Source: an uncultured Prevotellaceae bacterium
GTDB lineage: Bacteria > Bacteroidota > Bacteroidia > Bacteroidales > Bacteroidaceae
Length of the DNA: 64,000 bases
NCBI GenBank assembly: GCA_946186505.1
Contig: CAMHNI010000012.1
Span: 1 to 64,000 of the forward strand
Direction: 5' to 3'
The position numbers were made by a program, and so were the translations under genes. The notes under the pieces are model-generated. The model had not been told where the DNA came from, made no database searches, and saw nothing but the letters and a program-made list of their open reading frames with translations. Of this stretch, positions 18,419 through 26,933 are shown piece by piece (position 1 is the stretch's first letter; each line of letters starts with the position of its first letter).

Positions 18419-19618
18419 TTACTCATATAGTGCAGCATCGCCCGTCAGTTCCAGATGGAACACTCCCTTGTCTGTGGACACCTCTATCACGTCGAATGGG
18501 GGTATGCCAATTTGCTGAAGCGTCAGGTCCTGATAGGGGAAACGATCATCGATATTCTCATAGAAGTTCTTGTGGATGAGTGTACGGTAACTCAGCTGCC
18601 GTATCTCCTTGTTGTCCTTGATATAGGCATCTAGTTTTGATTCGGGAATCATCACGTCGAATTCCTTTTCCGGGCGGTCGGATATAATTTTGTCGATGAA
18701 TTTGTTGTTGCGCATGTTGATTTCAACAAACTCAGCCTCATATCTTGACTTCAGCCACTCCAGGACAGTGCCTACCGTCTGGCTTGCGGACAGTTCCATA
18801 CACTCCGTCACATCATCCCACTGCTCATGGGCCGGACAGGTGTTCTTCCATGAGGCAAAACGGTAGGTGTTTGTAGTGCAGGTCATGCCCTCGTAACGTA
18901 GCATCTTGCCTTGCAACGTCTTGAATGGTGGCTGTTCTTCAGGAGACAGGTGTATGATCTTCATGGCTTCCTGCACCTGCATGGCACCGATGATGGATGC
19001 ACTGATTGGTGTTGTTGCCACCCGACCTGCCTCGCCTTGGTTGCGTACCACGTCGGCACATCCGGTACGGAGCATGATATGGTTGAATTCCTCACGTGAC
19101 AATCCACATTCATAGCAGCTTAAACCTGGGGTGTAAACCTTGACGGCTCCTGTCAGATTCTCAATGCTACCGTCAATCCAGCTCTTGCCGGCTCGCATAC
19201 TCAGACGATTCAGCTGATAACGTGCTATACGGCTGTCAAGGCATCCGATGACCACATCAACTTTACGGTACAATCCGAATCCCACTTCAGAAAACAGGTT
19301 CCCCACAATGGGCGTCACTTTAATCTGAGGATTGATTTCCATGGCTCGTTTAGCCACGATATCAGCCTTGAAGGCATGGTTGTAAGCATCCTCCTCGCGG
19401 AACAGCACGGAACGGGTCAGGTTCGACAGCTCTATGCGGTCGAAGTCGGCTACATAGATGTGCCCGACTCCAAAGAGTGCCAGATTCTTGACCACTTCAT
19501 TTCCTAAGGCACCTGCTCCAGCCACTAAGACATGAGCATTCTTTACTTTGTCCTTCTTGAACCAGGAGAGGAGCGTAAAGACGCCCTCTCCCCATTCATA
19601 TTGCTGTTTGTTTTCCAT
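18419..19618 (-). CDS. ThiF/MoeB-type E1-like Ubl-activating enzyme
   Basis: Predicted to adenylate the C-terminal glycine of the Ubl at 26922-27260 and carry it as a thioester. The Rossmann fold has GAGALG (34-39), the acidic VADFD (56-60), ELSNLTRSVLF (the E1 signature with Asn66 and Arg69) and GCLDSRIARY (Asp128). A Cys pair at 168/171 plus CPAH (Cys261, His264) could form the structural zinc site. Cys187, in the crossover loop just before the final adenylation-domain helix, is the best candidate catalytic Cys. About 130 C-terminal residues (from about 270) are beta-rich and may be an E2/Ubl-binding domain. At 399 residues it is longer than MoeB (about 250). Spacers to neighbours are 10-11 bp. 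It is not a thiamine or molybdopterin locus. Confidence 0.9.
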   Translation of the reverse strand: MENKQQYEWGEGVFTLLSWFKKDKVKNAHVLVAGAGALGNEVVKNLALFGVGHIYVADFDRIELSNLTRSVLFREEDAYNHAFKADIVAKRAMEINPQIKVTPIVGNLFSEVGFGLYRKVDVVIGCLDSRIARYQLNRLSMRAGKSWIDGSIENLTGAVKVYTPGLSCYECGLSREEFNHIMLRTGCADVVRNQGEAGRVATTPISASIIGAMQVQEAMKIIHLSPEEQPPFKTLQGKMLRYEGMTCTTNTYRFASWKNTCPAHEQWDDVTECMELSASQTVGTVLEWLKSRYEAEFVEINMRNNKFIDKIISDRPEKEFDVMIPESKLDAYIKDNKEIRQLSYRTLIHKNFYENIDDRFPYQDLTLQQIGIPPFDVIEVSTDKGVFHLELTGDAALYE

Positions 19619-19629
19619 ATCCCAATAGT

Positions 19630-22035
19630 TTAAGCCTCTACATATTCAAACACGGTATCGCCGACCTTGAATGTGTCGTTGTTGGAAAGGATGATAGGCT
19701 TGTTGACAGGCAAATCTGTCCTGACATTATAGATGACGTTGGCAGCTAAAGGTTTCAGCATGGGCAACGACTTCGCATGGTCGATGTACAGCTGTACATG
19801 CTGCTTGGCTACTTTGTTGCTCTTCTCCCAGTTCATCTGAATCTCACATTCTCCCGTCATACCGATATGTACAATATTGCCACCGCCGGTGGCGTTCATC
19901 CATTTGTGGATAGGTATCTTCTGACCGGCCTTCACGCCGTTCTTGATGACCAGGAAGTACTTCTCTGCCAACATTCTCACGGTCACGAGTGAAGCTCCCA
20001 GACCACCACCGTAAATGACGAAGTCGAGCAACATGTTAAGCCATCCGGCACTGGTACTGACAGCGGCTCCGAGATAGAGCACGAAGAAACCGATGATGGC
20101 AGAGCAGAGACCGCCGAGAAGGGCACTCTTTAGGGGGATAGATGACTTGATGGTCAGGCTCAGAGCCGTACATACCGAGAACAGAATGTAGGCTGGCAAT
20201 GAGCAGTACCAGGGAATATAGGTTGTTCCTACTACAGACAGGAGCAAGCAGAAGATGATACCGCCCACCGCGAAGGCCAGCATACCGACAAGCCCTGATA
20301 GGAGTGACAAACCAATAATCTTCAAGTAAATCTTGAAGTCTTTCTTACGGTATTCATCGTTATAGCGGAAAGCAAACGACAGGAAGAAACCCAACAGCAG
20401 ACCTACTGTAAGGAAGGCCGACACCTTGCCAGCGCAATCGCTCATCAGGTTGCCCATCTGCTCCTTGTTGTAGAAGAACGTGTTCGCAATGGCTGAGCCG
20501 ATGGTGGGGAACAGTCCACGCCCTGTGATCTCGAAAATAATCCAGCTGACCAAACCAGCCACGATACCGGATATCGTCTGGTAGCTGTCACGCATTGATG
20601 ACTTGGTGAAAAGCTCTTTCCAATCCACATAATCCTGTATGCCGTCCTTGCAGTTCTGGCCGTATTCTACACATTTGTAGCCGTTCTGCTGCCAGCATCC
20701 GACGTGAATGATATGCTTGCATTTCGTCACCACCTTCTGGCCGGGCAGTATGTCCTGCCGACAATAGGTGCAGATGCGGCGCTGCACATTCTCCTCGGGA
20801 ACATAGTTCTGATAGTATTTCGAGGCGAAGCGCTTGGAGTTGATGAAAGGTATCAGAACTTTTGAAATCAGGAAGAATAACAGGAATGTCAATAATGCAA
20901 TGAGGAGAGCGACAACCAGCTTAACTGCAGCACTTCCTGCACTTTCTTCCTTGATGGGCCACGGGGTTTCTGCTGTGCCGATGGAATAGTCGCATTCACC
21001 AGCCTCCTTACCCTTCCACTCAGCAGTATAGGTAACCTTGCCCGTATATGCTTTGTCGTCGGTGGCCTTGTAAATGAAAGCAAAGTCGTACATGGCATCC
21101 TTCACAGCCTGCTGGAAGTTGCTGAGCACATTGCTCAGGTCTGCCGAGGGCTTGTAGGCTCCCTGCCGGTCGGCAAGCACCTTGCCAGTGGAATCGCGGG
21201 GGGCTGATACTCCCTGAAGCGTCAGTTCCACGTTCTCGTCCATACCGTCACCGGTGTAATAGAACGCGAATACCTTTGGAACCATGTTTTCTGCATTAGA
21301 CTGATAGTCTGTCACTTCAACGAACGATATGGTTTCATCGCTGGCACGCTGGTTGCCGTCTATGAATACAAAGAGAATGTTCTTGTCCTTGGCTTTCATG
21401 GATCGGCGGGCAATGAGTTCATTCTTGGTGTAGCCAGTCTTGGCAATGACCGATCCCTCCAACTCTGCGGGCTTGGTGCTGAACTCTGCCAGTTTCGAGT
21501 AAAGTGCGCCATAGAAGTACTTGTTCTCAGAATGATCCTTGAACTTTGGCTCAAAGTCGGGCAAGTTTTTCTTAGTTACTAACTGGCTGGACGTTACCTC
21601 GTCGCCAAAGAATGACAGATATACACAACTGTCGGGAGCACTCTCCACAAGCTGGCTGAAGGCCTCGAAGATCTGGCCTTTGCCACTTTCTGGAATGCTG
21701 AGGTCAACCAGCACCGAGAAGGTGAAATCACCAGGTATGCGCTGACCTGAACTGAGGGATACAATCTGACTGCGGTCTGAGGCAATCATCGTTCCTTCCT
21801 CGTTGATGACGAGGTACTTCTCCAGGTCGCTCACTGTGATGTCAGCACTTGAGTTCCCTTCACTGTCAAGAACTTTCAGGAAAAGCGTAATGCTGTCCTT
21901 GCCAAGTCCGTACTCGTATTTCTTGTCACAGAACTGAATCCGTGAAACATCTTGTGCGCAAACATGCAATGCCAATGCAAGCATGGCGCAAACTGTCCAT
22001 ATTCTTTGCATCATTATCTGCTTCTTTTTGTCCAT
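19630..22035 (-). CDS. vWA-like / RING-H2-like / multi-TM / FHA-like membrane protein, candidate E3
   Basis: 801 residues. Signal peptide (about 1-27); extracytoplasmic vWA-like domain (about 104-330; VDLSIPES replaces a full DxSxS site); TM helix 370-392; a cytoplasmic metal-binding cluster with Cys422, Cys425, Cys439, His441, His444, Cys447, Cys455 and Cys462. That is the C3H2C3 order of RING-H2 fingers, except that six rather than two residues separate the last pair. Six or seven hydrophobic segments follow (about 485-690), then a C-terminal FHA-like domain (about 703-801: IVHIG, AKQHVQL, FKVGDTVFEY). It overlaps the upstream JAMM gene by 22 bp; a second ATG overlaps the JAMM stop (TAATG), so the start could be M8. 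Membrane-anchored E3 ligase and phospho-reader is inferred; a T6SS membrane-complex subunit is an alternative or additional role. Confidence 0.8.
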   Translation of the reverse strand: MDKKKQIMMQRIWTVCAMLALALHVCAQDVSRIQFCDKKYEYGLGKDSITLFLKVLDSEGNSSADITVSDLEKYLVINEEGTMIASDRSQIVSLSSGQRIPGDFTFSVLVDLSIPESGKGQIFEAFSQLVESAPDSCVYLSFFGDEVTSSQLVTKKNLPDFEPKFKDHSENKYFYGALYSKLAEFSTKPAELEGSVIAKTGYTKNELIARRSMKAKDKNILFVFIDGNQRASDETISFVEVTDYQSNAENMVPKVFAFYYTGDGMDENVELTLQGVSAPRDSTGKVLADRQGAYKPSADLSNVLSNFQQAVKDAMYDFAFIYKATDDKAYTGKVTYTAEWKGKEAGECDYSIGTAETPWPIKEESAGSAAVKLVVALLIALLTFLLFFLISKVLIPFINSKRFASKYYQNYVPEENVQRRICTYCRQDILPGQKVVTKCKHIIHVGCWQQNGYKCVEYGQNCKDGIQDYVDWKELFTKSSMRDSYQTISGIVAGLVSWIIFEITGRGLFPTIGSAIANTFFYNKEQMGNLMSDCAGKVSAFLTVGLLLGFFLSFAFRYNDEYRKKDFKIYLKIIGLSLLSGLVGMLAFAVGGIIFCLLLSVVGTTYIPWYCSLPAYILFSVCTALSLTIKSSIPLKSALLGGLCSAIIGFFVLYLGAAVSTSAGWLNMLLDFVIYGGGLGASLVTVRMLAEKYFLVIKNGVKAGQKIPIHKWMNATGGGNIVHIGMTGECEIQMNWEKSNKVAKQHVQLYIDHAKSLPMLKPLAANVIYNVRTDLPVNKPIILSNNDTFKVGDTVFEYVEA

Positions 22036-23819
22036 TGTTTTAATTCTTCCAGTTTTTGTTCTCCATAATATTTGATGTCCGTACTCAGGTCACCAGCAAT
22101 CACGGGGATTGATGTCAACAGACCGTCAGCCGGTGTGTAAACCAGAACGAACTTGATCTCCTCCAGCCTGTCGGCTACATATTTCCGAATACTGGGTATG
22201 CTACGGTGCTGGGCAACTACGAAGTAGCCTATCAGTGGGTTTGTGGCTTGAGCCTCGTTGTCCACTAACTGTTCGGCGAGATATTCGGTCTTTTGTCCTT
22301 GCTTGTGGGTTGTTCCGTGTATCATGCCGCCCACGCCGTTGCTACGCTCAGTCAGTGCCATGCAGATGTCCACTACCATGTTGCTGCTCAGTTCAATACC
22401 ATAGCAGTCATTGTCGTGTGTCTCTGCTTGTGCAAGTGTGTTGAAGTAGTCTTCGCTGTTGAAAGAGACGTTCCCGTTGTCACTTTCAGATTCGTCCTTG
22501 CTTTCTTTGTTTCCCTTACTCTCCTCGTTTTCCTTGCTGTTTAATGCCCATTGGTACCATTCTGCCAGGGAGTAGAGCTTCTTTAGGTCGTTCTTCGTGT
22601 TGATGGTTGTGTCGCGGTGGAACGTGAACACTCCGAGCTGCATGCCAGGTGTCAAGGTGTCAACGACGATGGCCGTGAGGAAATTGGGGTGGGTGGGATG
22701 CTTGAGCTGCATCTGCACGCTGCTGTCCGAATTGCTGAAGAAGATGCCTAATCCTGGGTGTGAGTGAATCCAGCACGTCAAGTCATACTGCAGATTTTTC
22801 TCGCGGCGTAGTTTCCTTAGTTCCTCCAGTACTTTCAGTTTGATCTTGCCGCCAAAGTTCAGTTCGTATTCCTCAAACTGTGCGTCATCACCAGGAAGTA
22901 CAATCTGCTCAAGTGAGACATAATACTCGTTGTTCTCCTCATCGTGAACCCAGCGTCCCAAGACCATGCAACCGTATTCTCGGGCCTGGTCGGGTGCATC
23001 CTGGTCGTGGACATACATATTGTAGATCTCCTCAATGCACGTGTTCTTAATGTACATACGCCGTACGGCTGATTCGTAGCAGAAGTCAACAACGTCAATC
23101 TTCATGTAGTTCGGATTGTCGATGACATCTTCCAAGCTCTGCTTTTTCAGAATGGTGGCGGTCTTGCGACGTACTACTATGCCGCTCTCTGGATTGTTGC
23201 TGCTGTGAGGATCGCGCAGGTGTACGGGTGTGCTCTCTTTTTTCTTCCCCGATTTGGAAATAGCAATGATCAGCAGGACAATTAGGAGTACACCGACAAC
23301 AATGCCGAGAATCAGTAAGGTCTGGTTGTCCAGATCGATAATAGGCTTCTCGGTCTTTGCATTCATTTCCCTTTCAAGCCGGTTCAAGCTCTGTTCGCAT
23401 GGACCTAACTTGTCGTTCAAGATAGCCTGCATCTTGTCCATGCACTTGTCACGGTCCTCAAATTCCAGTTTGGAATACCGGTCCAAGAAATCTTCTATCA
23501 GCATGCTTGACTTGCCTTGATAGCGTTCTACGGAGTCCTTCTGGTTGACAATGAAAAAACGCAGGTTGTTTGCGTTGATGTATGCCTCTTTATCCGCAGT
23601 GCTCTTGAGACAATTGATGTGATTTTCTAACTCACTTTGGAGCGACTCTACTGCCGATTTCTTCAAATATGGTATTTCCTCAATATAGGCAGCGAAAGAA
23701 TTGACGACATCTTCCGTCTTGAGAGGATCTGCCTTCCGAGGCCCTTTAATTGCCAGTACCTGTATGCCCGAGAAGAGCAATACGGCTAATAGTATTAATA
23801 ATGATTTTAGTTTTTTCAT
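22014..23819 (-). CDS. Membrane-anchored JAMM/MPN+ peptidase (candidate Ubl-processing enzyme)
   Basis: 601 residues: signal peptide (1-23), extracytoplasmic helical domain (about 30-160, with Cys70, Cys126 and Cys141), TM helix (167-188), then a cytoplasmic JAMM metalloprotease domain (about 245-420). All zinc and catalytic ligands are present: Glu281 in REYGCMVLG, the HSHP motif (His352, His354), Ser362 and Asp365. JAMM enzymes cut after Gly-Gly in ubiquitin-like proteins. Expected jobs are trimming the three-residue tail of the Ubl at 26922-27260 and removing it from targets. The C-terminal 170 residues (from about 435) resemble a second, catalytically incomplete MPN-like fold; this is tentative. 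It follows the coiled-coil protein gene by 7 bp. Confidence 0.9.
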   Translation of the reverse strand: MKKLKSLLILLAVLLFSGIQVLAIKGPRKADPLKTEDVVNSFAAYIEEIPYLKKSAVESLQSELENHINCLKSTADKEAYINANNLRFFIVNQKDSVERYQGKSSMLIEDFLDRYSKLEFEDRDKCMDKMQAILNDKLGPCEQSLNRLEREMNAKTEKPIIDLDNQTLLILGIVVGVLLIVLLIIAISKSGKKKESTPVHLRDPHSSNNPESGIVVRRKTATILKKQSLEDVIDNPNYMKIDVVDFCYESAVRRMYIKNTCIEEIYNMYVHDQDAPDQAREYGCMVLGRWVHDEENNEYYVSLEQIVLPGDDAQFEEYELNFGGKIKLKVLEELRKLRREKNLQYDLTCWIHSHPGLGIFFSNSDSSVQMQLKHPTHPNFLTAIVVDTLTPGMQLGVFTFHRDTTINTKNDLKKLYSLAEWYQWALNSKENEESKGNKESKDESESDNGNVSFNSEDYFNTLAQAETHDNDCYGIELSSNMVVDICMALTERSNGVGGMIHGTTHKQGQKTEYLAEQLVDNEAQATNPLIGYFVVAQHRSIPSIRKYVADRLEEIKFVLVYTPADGLLTSIPVIAGDLSTDIKYYGEQKLEELKQWTKRSR

Positions 23820-23826
23820 TTGCGTG

Positions 23827-25167
23827 TCATATTGAAACGTTGTTGTTTGGCGATTGCCCTGGTTTGCGCCACCTCTTGTATTTCGCGGGTATTTGGTCGT
23901 TCAGGGATGGCTTCTTAGGTTGGGGCTTGGGCGCTTCCTGAGTCTCAGGCTTTTTTTTCATTTGCTGGAGGCGCTGCTTGGCAGCTTCGCCTTCCTTGCT
24001 GAGTGTGCGCCGGGTCTTCTGCGCAATCTGTTGCTCTACTTGATGTTGAGCTTGCTGCATACCAGGCACATTGCCGAATGGGTTTGCTGCGCCAACACCA
24101 CCGCCGGCCATTTTCGAGATGTCCTCCATCATTTTCCGTTGGGCTTTCTGTAGCTGGGTGTTCTTGATGGTCTGGAATACCTGTTTGCCGCCCAAGAAGA
24201 GCAGAGCCAATCCACCAATGCCGCCTACAAGCCACATCATCTCTTTCTTGTCCTTGGCAGCCTGTAGGGCTGACATGGCCGAAAGAGAGTCTGTACGGGC
24301 TTGGGCAGCCTGGTTGGCCTGAGCCTGGGCATTGGCAGCAGCCTGCTGGTTGGCCTCGGCCTGTGTCTCCAGTTCCTGCTTCTTGTTTTCGTAGGCCTCA
24401 AGCGTCGCAGTGATTTGCTGGCTGATGTCAGGGTCGGTGATTTTGAAGCGAAGTTCGCGAAGCATCGACACCTCATGGGTCAAATCTTCTGAGAGTGGCA
24501 ATTTGGTGGCTTTGTCCAGCATAGATCTGATGGTGCTGATACGGATGGATGCCTCGTCAACAGGAGCAATGCCTTCGTCCACCAACTCTTCGGATGTGAT
24601 GGTTGTCTCACCTCCTGGCAGATTGTCAGAACCGTTCCCTGCAGCCATGCCGCCGCTACGGGACTTGTTAGGCTTTACTTCCAATTGTAGCATGCCACAC
24701 TGGCCGAATACCTTGTAATGGCGCTTCTTCTCGTAATGTGCCAAATAGAGTGGTATGGACAAGTTGGCCTCTTCGCCTGGCTTTACGGTGAACTGTAGGA
24801 CCGGGCTGTCCTGCAATAGGAAAAAACCGTCCGATGATGGTGTGTAAGTCACATTCGACGGAATCATAAAGGCATTTGTCCCCTGACCGTCGAAATTGAT
24901 GTCCCTATAGTTGCCTGTCCGGTCAAAGATGACAACTGCTATCTCATCGAGCTTCTTGTATTTCTCTTTTGTGCGTGCGCCCAGCTTTTTCAAGACCGTA
25001 TTGAACTTAACGGTTACCTGTCCGCCGTTTTGAGTCAAGCTGTAATCCACGATGACTCTGTCGCCGCCGGATGAGTAAAGCGTGTCTTTTACTTCTTTTG
25101 AAAAGACGCTGATACACCCCGTTAGGCAAAGGGCCAGGCAACATAGTTTTCGTCGCATGCTTGTCAT
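23827..25167 (-). CDS. Membrane protein with periplasmic beta domain and coiled coil
   Basis: 446 residues. N-terminal signal with LTGC (a possible lipobox at Cys18), a beta-rich extracytoplasmic domain (about 25-165), an Ala/Gln-rich coiled coil (about 250-305), a TM helix (310-328) and a cytoplasmic, basic, Pro/Gln-rich tail of about 115 residues. The beta domain resembles the N-terminal half of the neighbouring 25164-26213 product: both show PLYLAHYEKK/PIYIAKYKGK-type strands after a Lys-rich core, suggesting duplication. ATGA overlap with that gene indicates translational coupling. I do not recognise the family; it may be a membrane-complex subunit of this T6SS. Confidence 0.65.
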   Translation of the reverse strand: MTSMRRKLCCLALCLTGCISVFSKEVKDTLYSSGGDRVIVDYSLTQNGGQVTVKFNTVLKKLGARTKEKYKKLDEIAVVIFDRTGNYRDINFDGQGTNAFMIPSNVTYTPSSDGFFLLQDSPVLQFTVKPGEEANLSIPLYLAHYEKKRHYKVFGQCGMLQLEVKPNKSRSGGMAAGNGSDNLPGGETTITSEELVDEGIAPVDEASIRISTIRSMLDKATKLPLSEDLTHEVSMLRELRFKITDPDISQQITATLEAYENKKQELETQAEANQQAAANAQAQANQAAQARTDSLSAMSALQAAKDKKEMMWLVGGIGGLALLFLGGKQVFQTIKNTQLQKAQRKMMEDISKMAGGGVGAANPFGNVPGMQQAQHQVEQQIAQKTRRTLSKEGEAAKQRLQQMKKKPETQEAPKPQPKKPSLNDQIPAKYKRWRKPGQSPNNNVSI

Positions 25168-26213
25168 AGGTTCTTGATGCGGTTGTAGCGTTCTATGATC
25201 TTGTTCTTGTAGTCACCGCCCTTTTTCCATGCTGCAGCATGCTTACTACAACTGGCATCGGTGCAACACTGATAAAGCGCATTCACCTGACTAATGACAC
25301 TGGCCTTGGCTTCCTGTCGGTTGCTGCTGCTATAGATTTTCTTGTAGCAGTCATCCAACTTGTGGTAAATTTGCTGAAGTGATAGTGCACAATAGCTGCA
25401 TGTGTGACCTGAACGATCTTTATGCCTGCCACAGTCGCCTTCACGGAAACTCACGTTGTCAAGCTTTTCCTTCAACGCATTAAAGCGCTTATAGCCTGCA
25501 TCTCCTGCTGACCAACCATGGGCGGCAATGATGCCATCGACTTTCTCCTTCAGTGCGTTGACCTTGCTCTCGTAGGACTCCTTTTGCTTACTGAGCGATG
25601 GCTTGTGTTTAGGATTCGTGCAGAAAATCTTCCCTGACAATTCCTTCTCCAGTTTCTCTACTTCACCGCTGACGGAGAGAAACTCCTTGCTGGGTTTCAG
25701 TGAAGCCTCGATGTCAAGTTCTATCACTTGCTTTTCGAGCAGGATGAGTTTTTTCTTTCCCTTGTATTTGGCAATGTAGATAGGCATGATGCATTTGGTG
25801 ACCTGGTCGTTGTTAACCGTAACGGCGGGTATCCTTAGCTTGTCCGACGGCTTGAAAAGCATCACCTGGTTCAACTTGTTGTTGTATGGGTCGATGATTC
25901 GCTTGTTCTTGGTACCGCCGAACTTCTTGTCAAACCGTATGGAGGTTGGCATTTTTTTAATGCTTTTTTCCGAATAGGCCTGATCGAACAGAATCAGTAC
26001 GTTCGATTCGTCCAGGTTTTCCAGTTCGATGTTCACCGAGGCTGCATCATCACTGTTAGCATCGTTCAGGGTGGCAAAGATGTTGCAGTACCCTAAGCTG
26101 ATAGTCTCCTGGGTGTGGTCTCCACTCAGACTCACTTTCTTTTGCTCGTCGGCTTGTGCGGAGAGTATTGTCAAACAAAGGCCAAAGGCCAGAAATAAAA
26201 ATTTTCTCATCAT
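25164..26213 (-). CDS. Secreted Cys-rich protein of unknown function
   Basis: 349 residues with a signal peptide (about 1-21, ending AQA). The first half is a beta domain related to that of the next gene. The second half is helical and Cys/His-rich (FCTNPKHK, DCGRHKDRSGHTCSYC, QCCTDASCSKH), pointing to disulfides in the periplasm or to a metal site. No TM helix besides the signal. It lies 21 bp after the E2-like gene and overlaps the downstream gene by 4 bp (ATGA). A structural part of the envelope complex is plausible; not recognised. Confidence 0.65.
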   Translation of the reverse strand: MMRKFLFLAFGLCLTILSAQADEQKKVSLSGDHTQETISLGYCNIFATLNDANSDDAASVNIELENLDESNVLILFDQAYSEKSIKKMPTSIRFDKKFGGTKNKRIIDPYNNKLNQVMLFKPSDKLRIPAVTVNNDQVTKCIMPIYIAKYKGKKKLILLEKQVIELDIEASLKPSKEFLSVSGEVEKLEKELSGKIFCTNPKHKPSLSKQKESYESKVNALKEKVDGIIAAHGWSAGDAGYKRFNALKEKLDNVSFREGDCGRHKDRSGHTCSYCALSLQQIYHKLDDCYKKIYSSSNRQEAKASVISQVNALYQCCTDASCSKHAAAWKKGGDYKNKIIERYNRIKNL

Positions 26214-26234
26214 GGTCTTTTTCTCCTTAATTGA

Positions 26235-26900
26235 TTATAATGTTATTGTAATCTTCTTCTTGGTATTGCCCTCTTCCACGTTGGTAGATGGGGTGGGGGG
26301 GGCAGGCTTTGCTTCAGGCTCAGGATTGTCTTGAGCGAACTTTATCCAGCCGTTAGGCTCACCCTCTTCGCGCACCCATTCGGCCACACCCTGGTCTTCT
26401 GGATAGGGGTAGGTGTTTTGGGCATGGTACATCTGATACTTCAGGTAGCGTTCCACACGCAGTACCAAGTCCTTGATACTGGCCAGTACGCCCATCTCCT
26501 TGATGGTCAGACATACGTGCCCCTTGAAGCTGCCGCTACTGCGGATGTTCGGGTGCCAGATGTCGGTGAGGAAGGTGAATACAGGATTGCCATCGGCAGA
26601 CGGGTAGTTGTTGGGCAGCACCACACTCATCTTGTGCAGGTAGCCGAAGATGGGCTTACGTGGTGCCGGCGTGTCTTCCACGCCTACGATAGACTTGCAT
26701 CTATACCATATCTCGAACTCTGTGGGCAGTCCCATGGCATTTTTTCGCCGAATGATATACGACAGTGAGGGCTTGAATGGATTGGGACTGTTCGCCTTGC
26801 GCTTGCTACACACGGTATCCAGTTCCTTCCATTCCTGGAACAGACGGGCATCACGGCCTTTGAGTTCCTTCAGGTTGAAGTTGTTTATTGCTGGATTCAT
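26235..26900 (-). CDS. E2-like ubiquitin-conjugating enzyme (UBC fold)
   Basis: Predicted to accept the Ubl from the E1-like protein as a thioester and transfer it to target lysines. From the chosen ATG (26898-26900; 221 residues) the UBC fold is readable: beta strand GYLHKMSVVLPNNYP (the YPxxxP-like turn), FTFLTDIWHPNI with the canonical HPN triad (116-118), and GHVCLTI with catalytic Cys130, then helices LVLRVERYLKYQ. The C-terminal 45 residues are Pro/Glu/Lys-rich and disordered-looking. A GTG six codons upstream is in frame but lies inside an AAGTGAAA-type repeat. The gene follows the Ubl by 21 bp. Confidence 0.92.
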   Translation of the reverse strand: MNPAINNFNLKELKGRDARLFQEWKELDTVCSKRKANSPNPFKPSLSYIIRRKNAMGLPTEFEIWYRCKSIVGVEDTPAPRKPIFGYLHKMSVVLPNNYPSADGNPVFTFLTDIWHPNIRSSGSFKGHVCLTIKEMGVLASIKDLVLRVERYLKYQMYHAQNTYPYPEDQGVAEWVREEGEPNGWIKFAQDNPEPEAKPAPPTPSTNVEEGNTKKKITITL

Positions 26901-26933
26901 AACTTTTTCACTTTTCACTTTTTACTTTTTACT
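26901..26933 (-). repeat. AGTGAAAA/AGTAAAA tandem repeat spanning Ubl stop and E2 leader
   Basis: On the minus strand, 33 bp consist of AGTAAAA and AGTGAAAA-type units ending just before the E2 ATG. The first units encode the last three residues (Ser-Lys-Lys) and stop of the Ubl, directly after its Gly-Gly. Similar repeats lie upstream of tssC (35694-35733) and vgrG (31755-31796). The position just before start codons suggests an A-rich translation-enhancing leader; slippage could change the Ubl tail. Confidence 0.7.

Noticed and set aside
18419..19618. Thiamine or molybdopterin ThiF/MoeB gene
   Set aside because: No thi or moa genes around; the protein is about 150 residues longer and the E2/Ubl neighbours point elsewhere.
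26235..26918. GTG start at 26918 for the E2 gene
   Set aside because: The six extra codons lie in the AGTGAAAA repeat tract and overlap no conserved residue; the ATG at 26900 is more natural.
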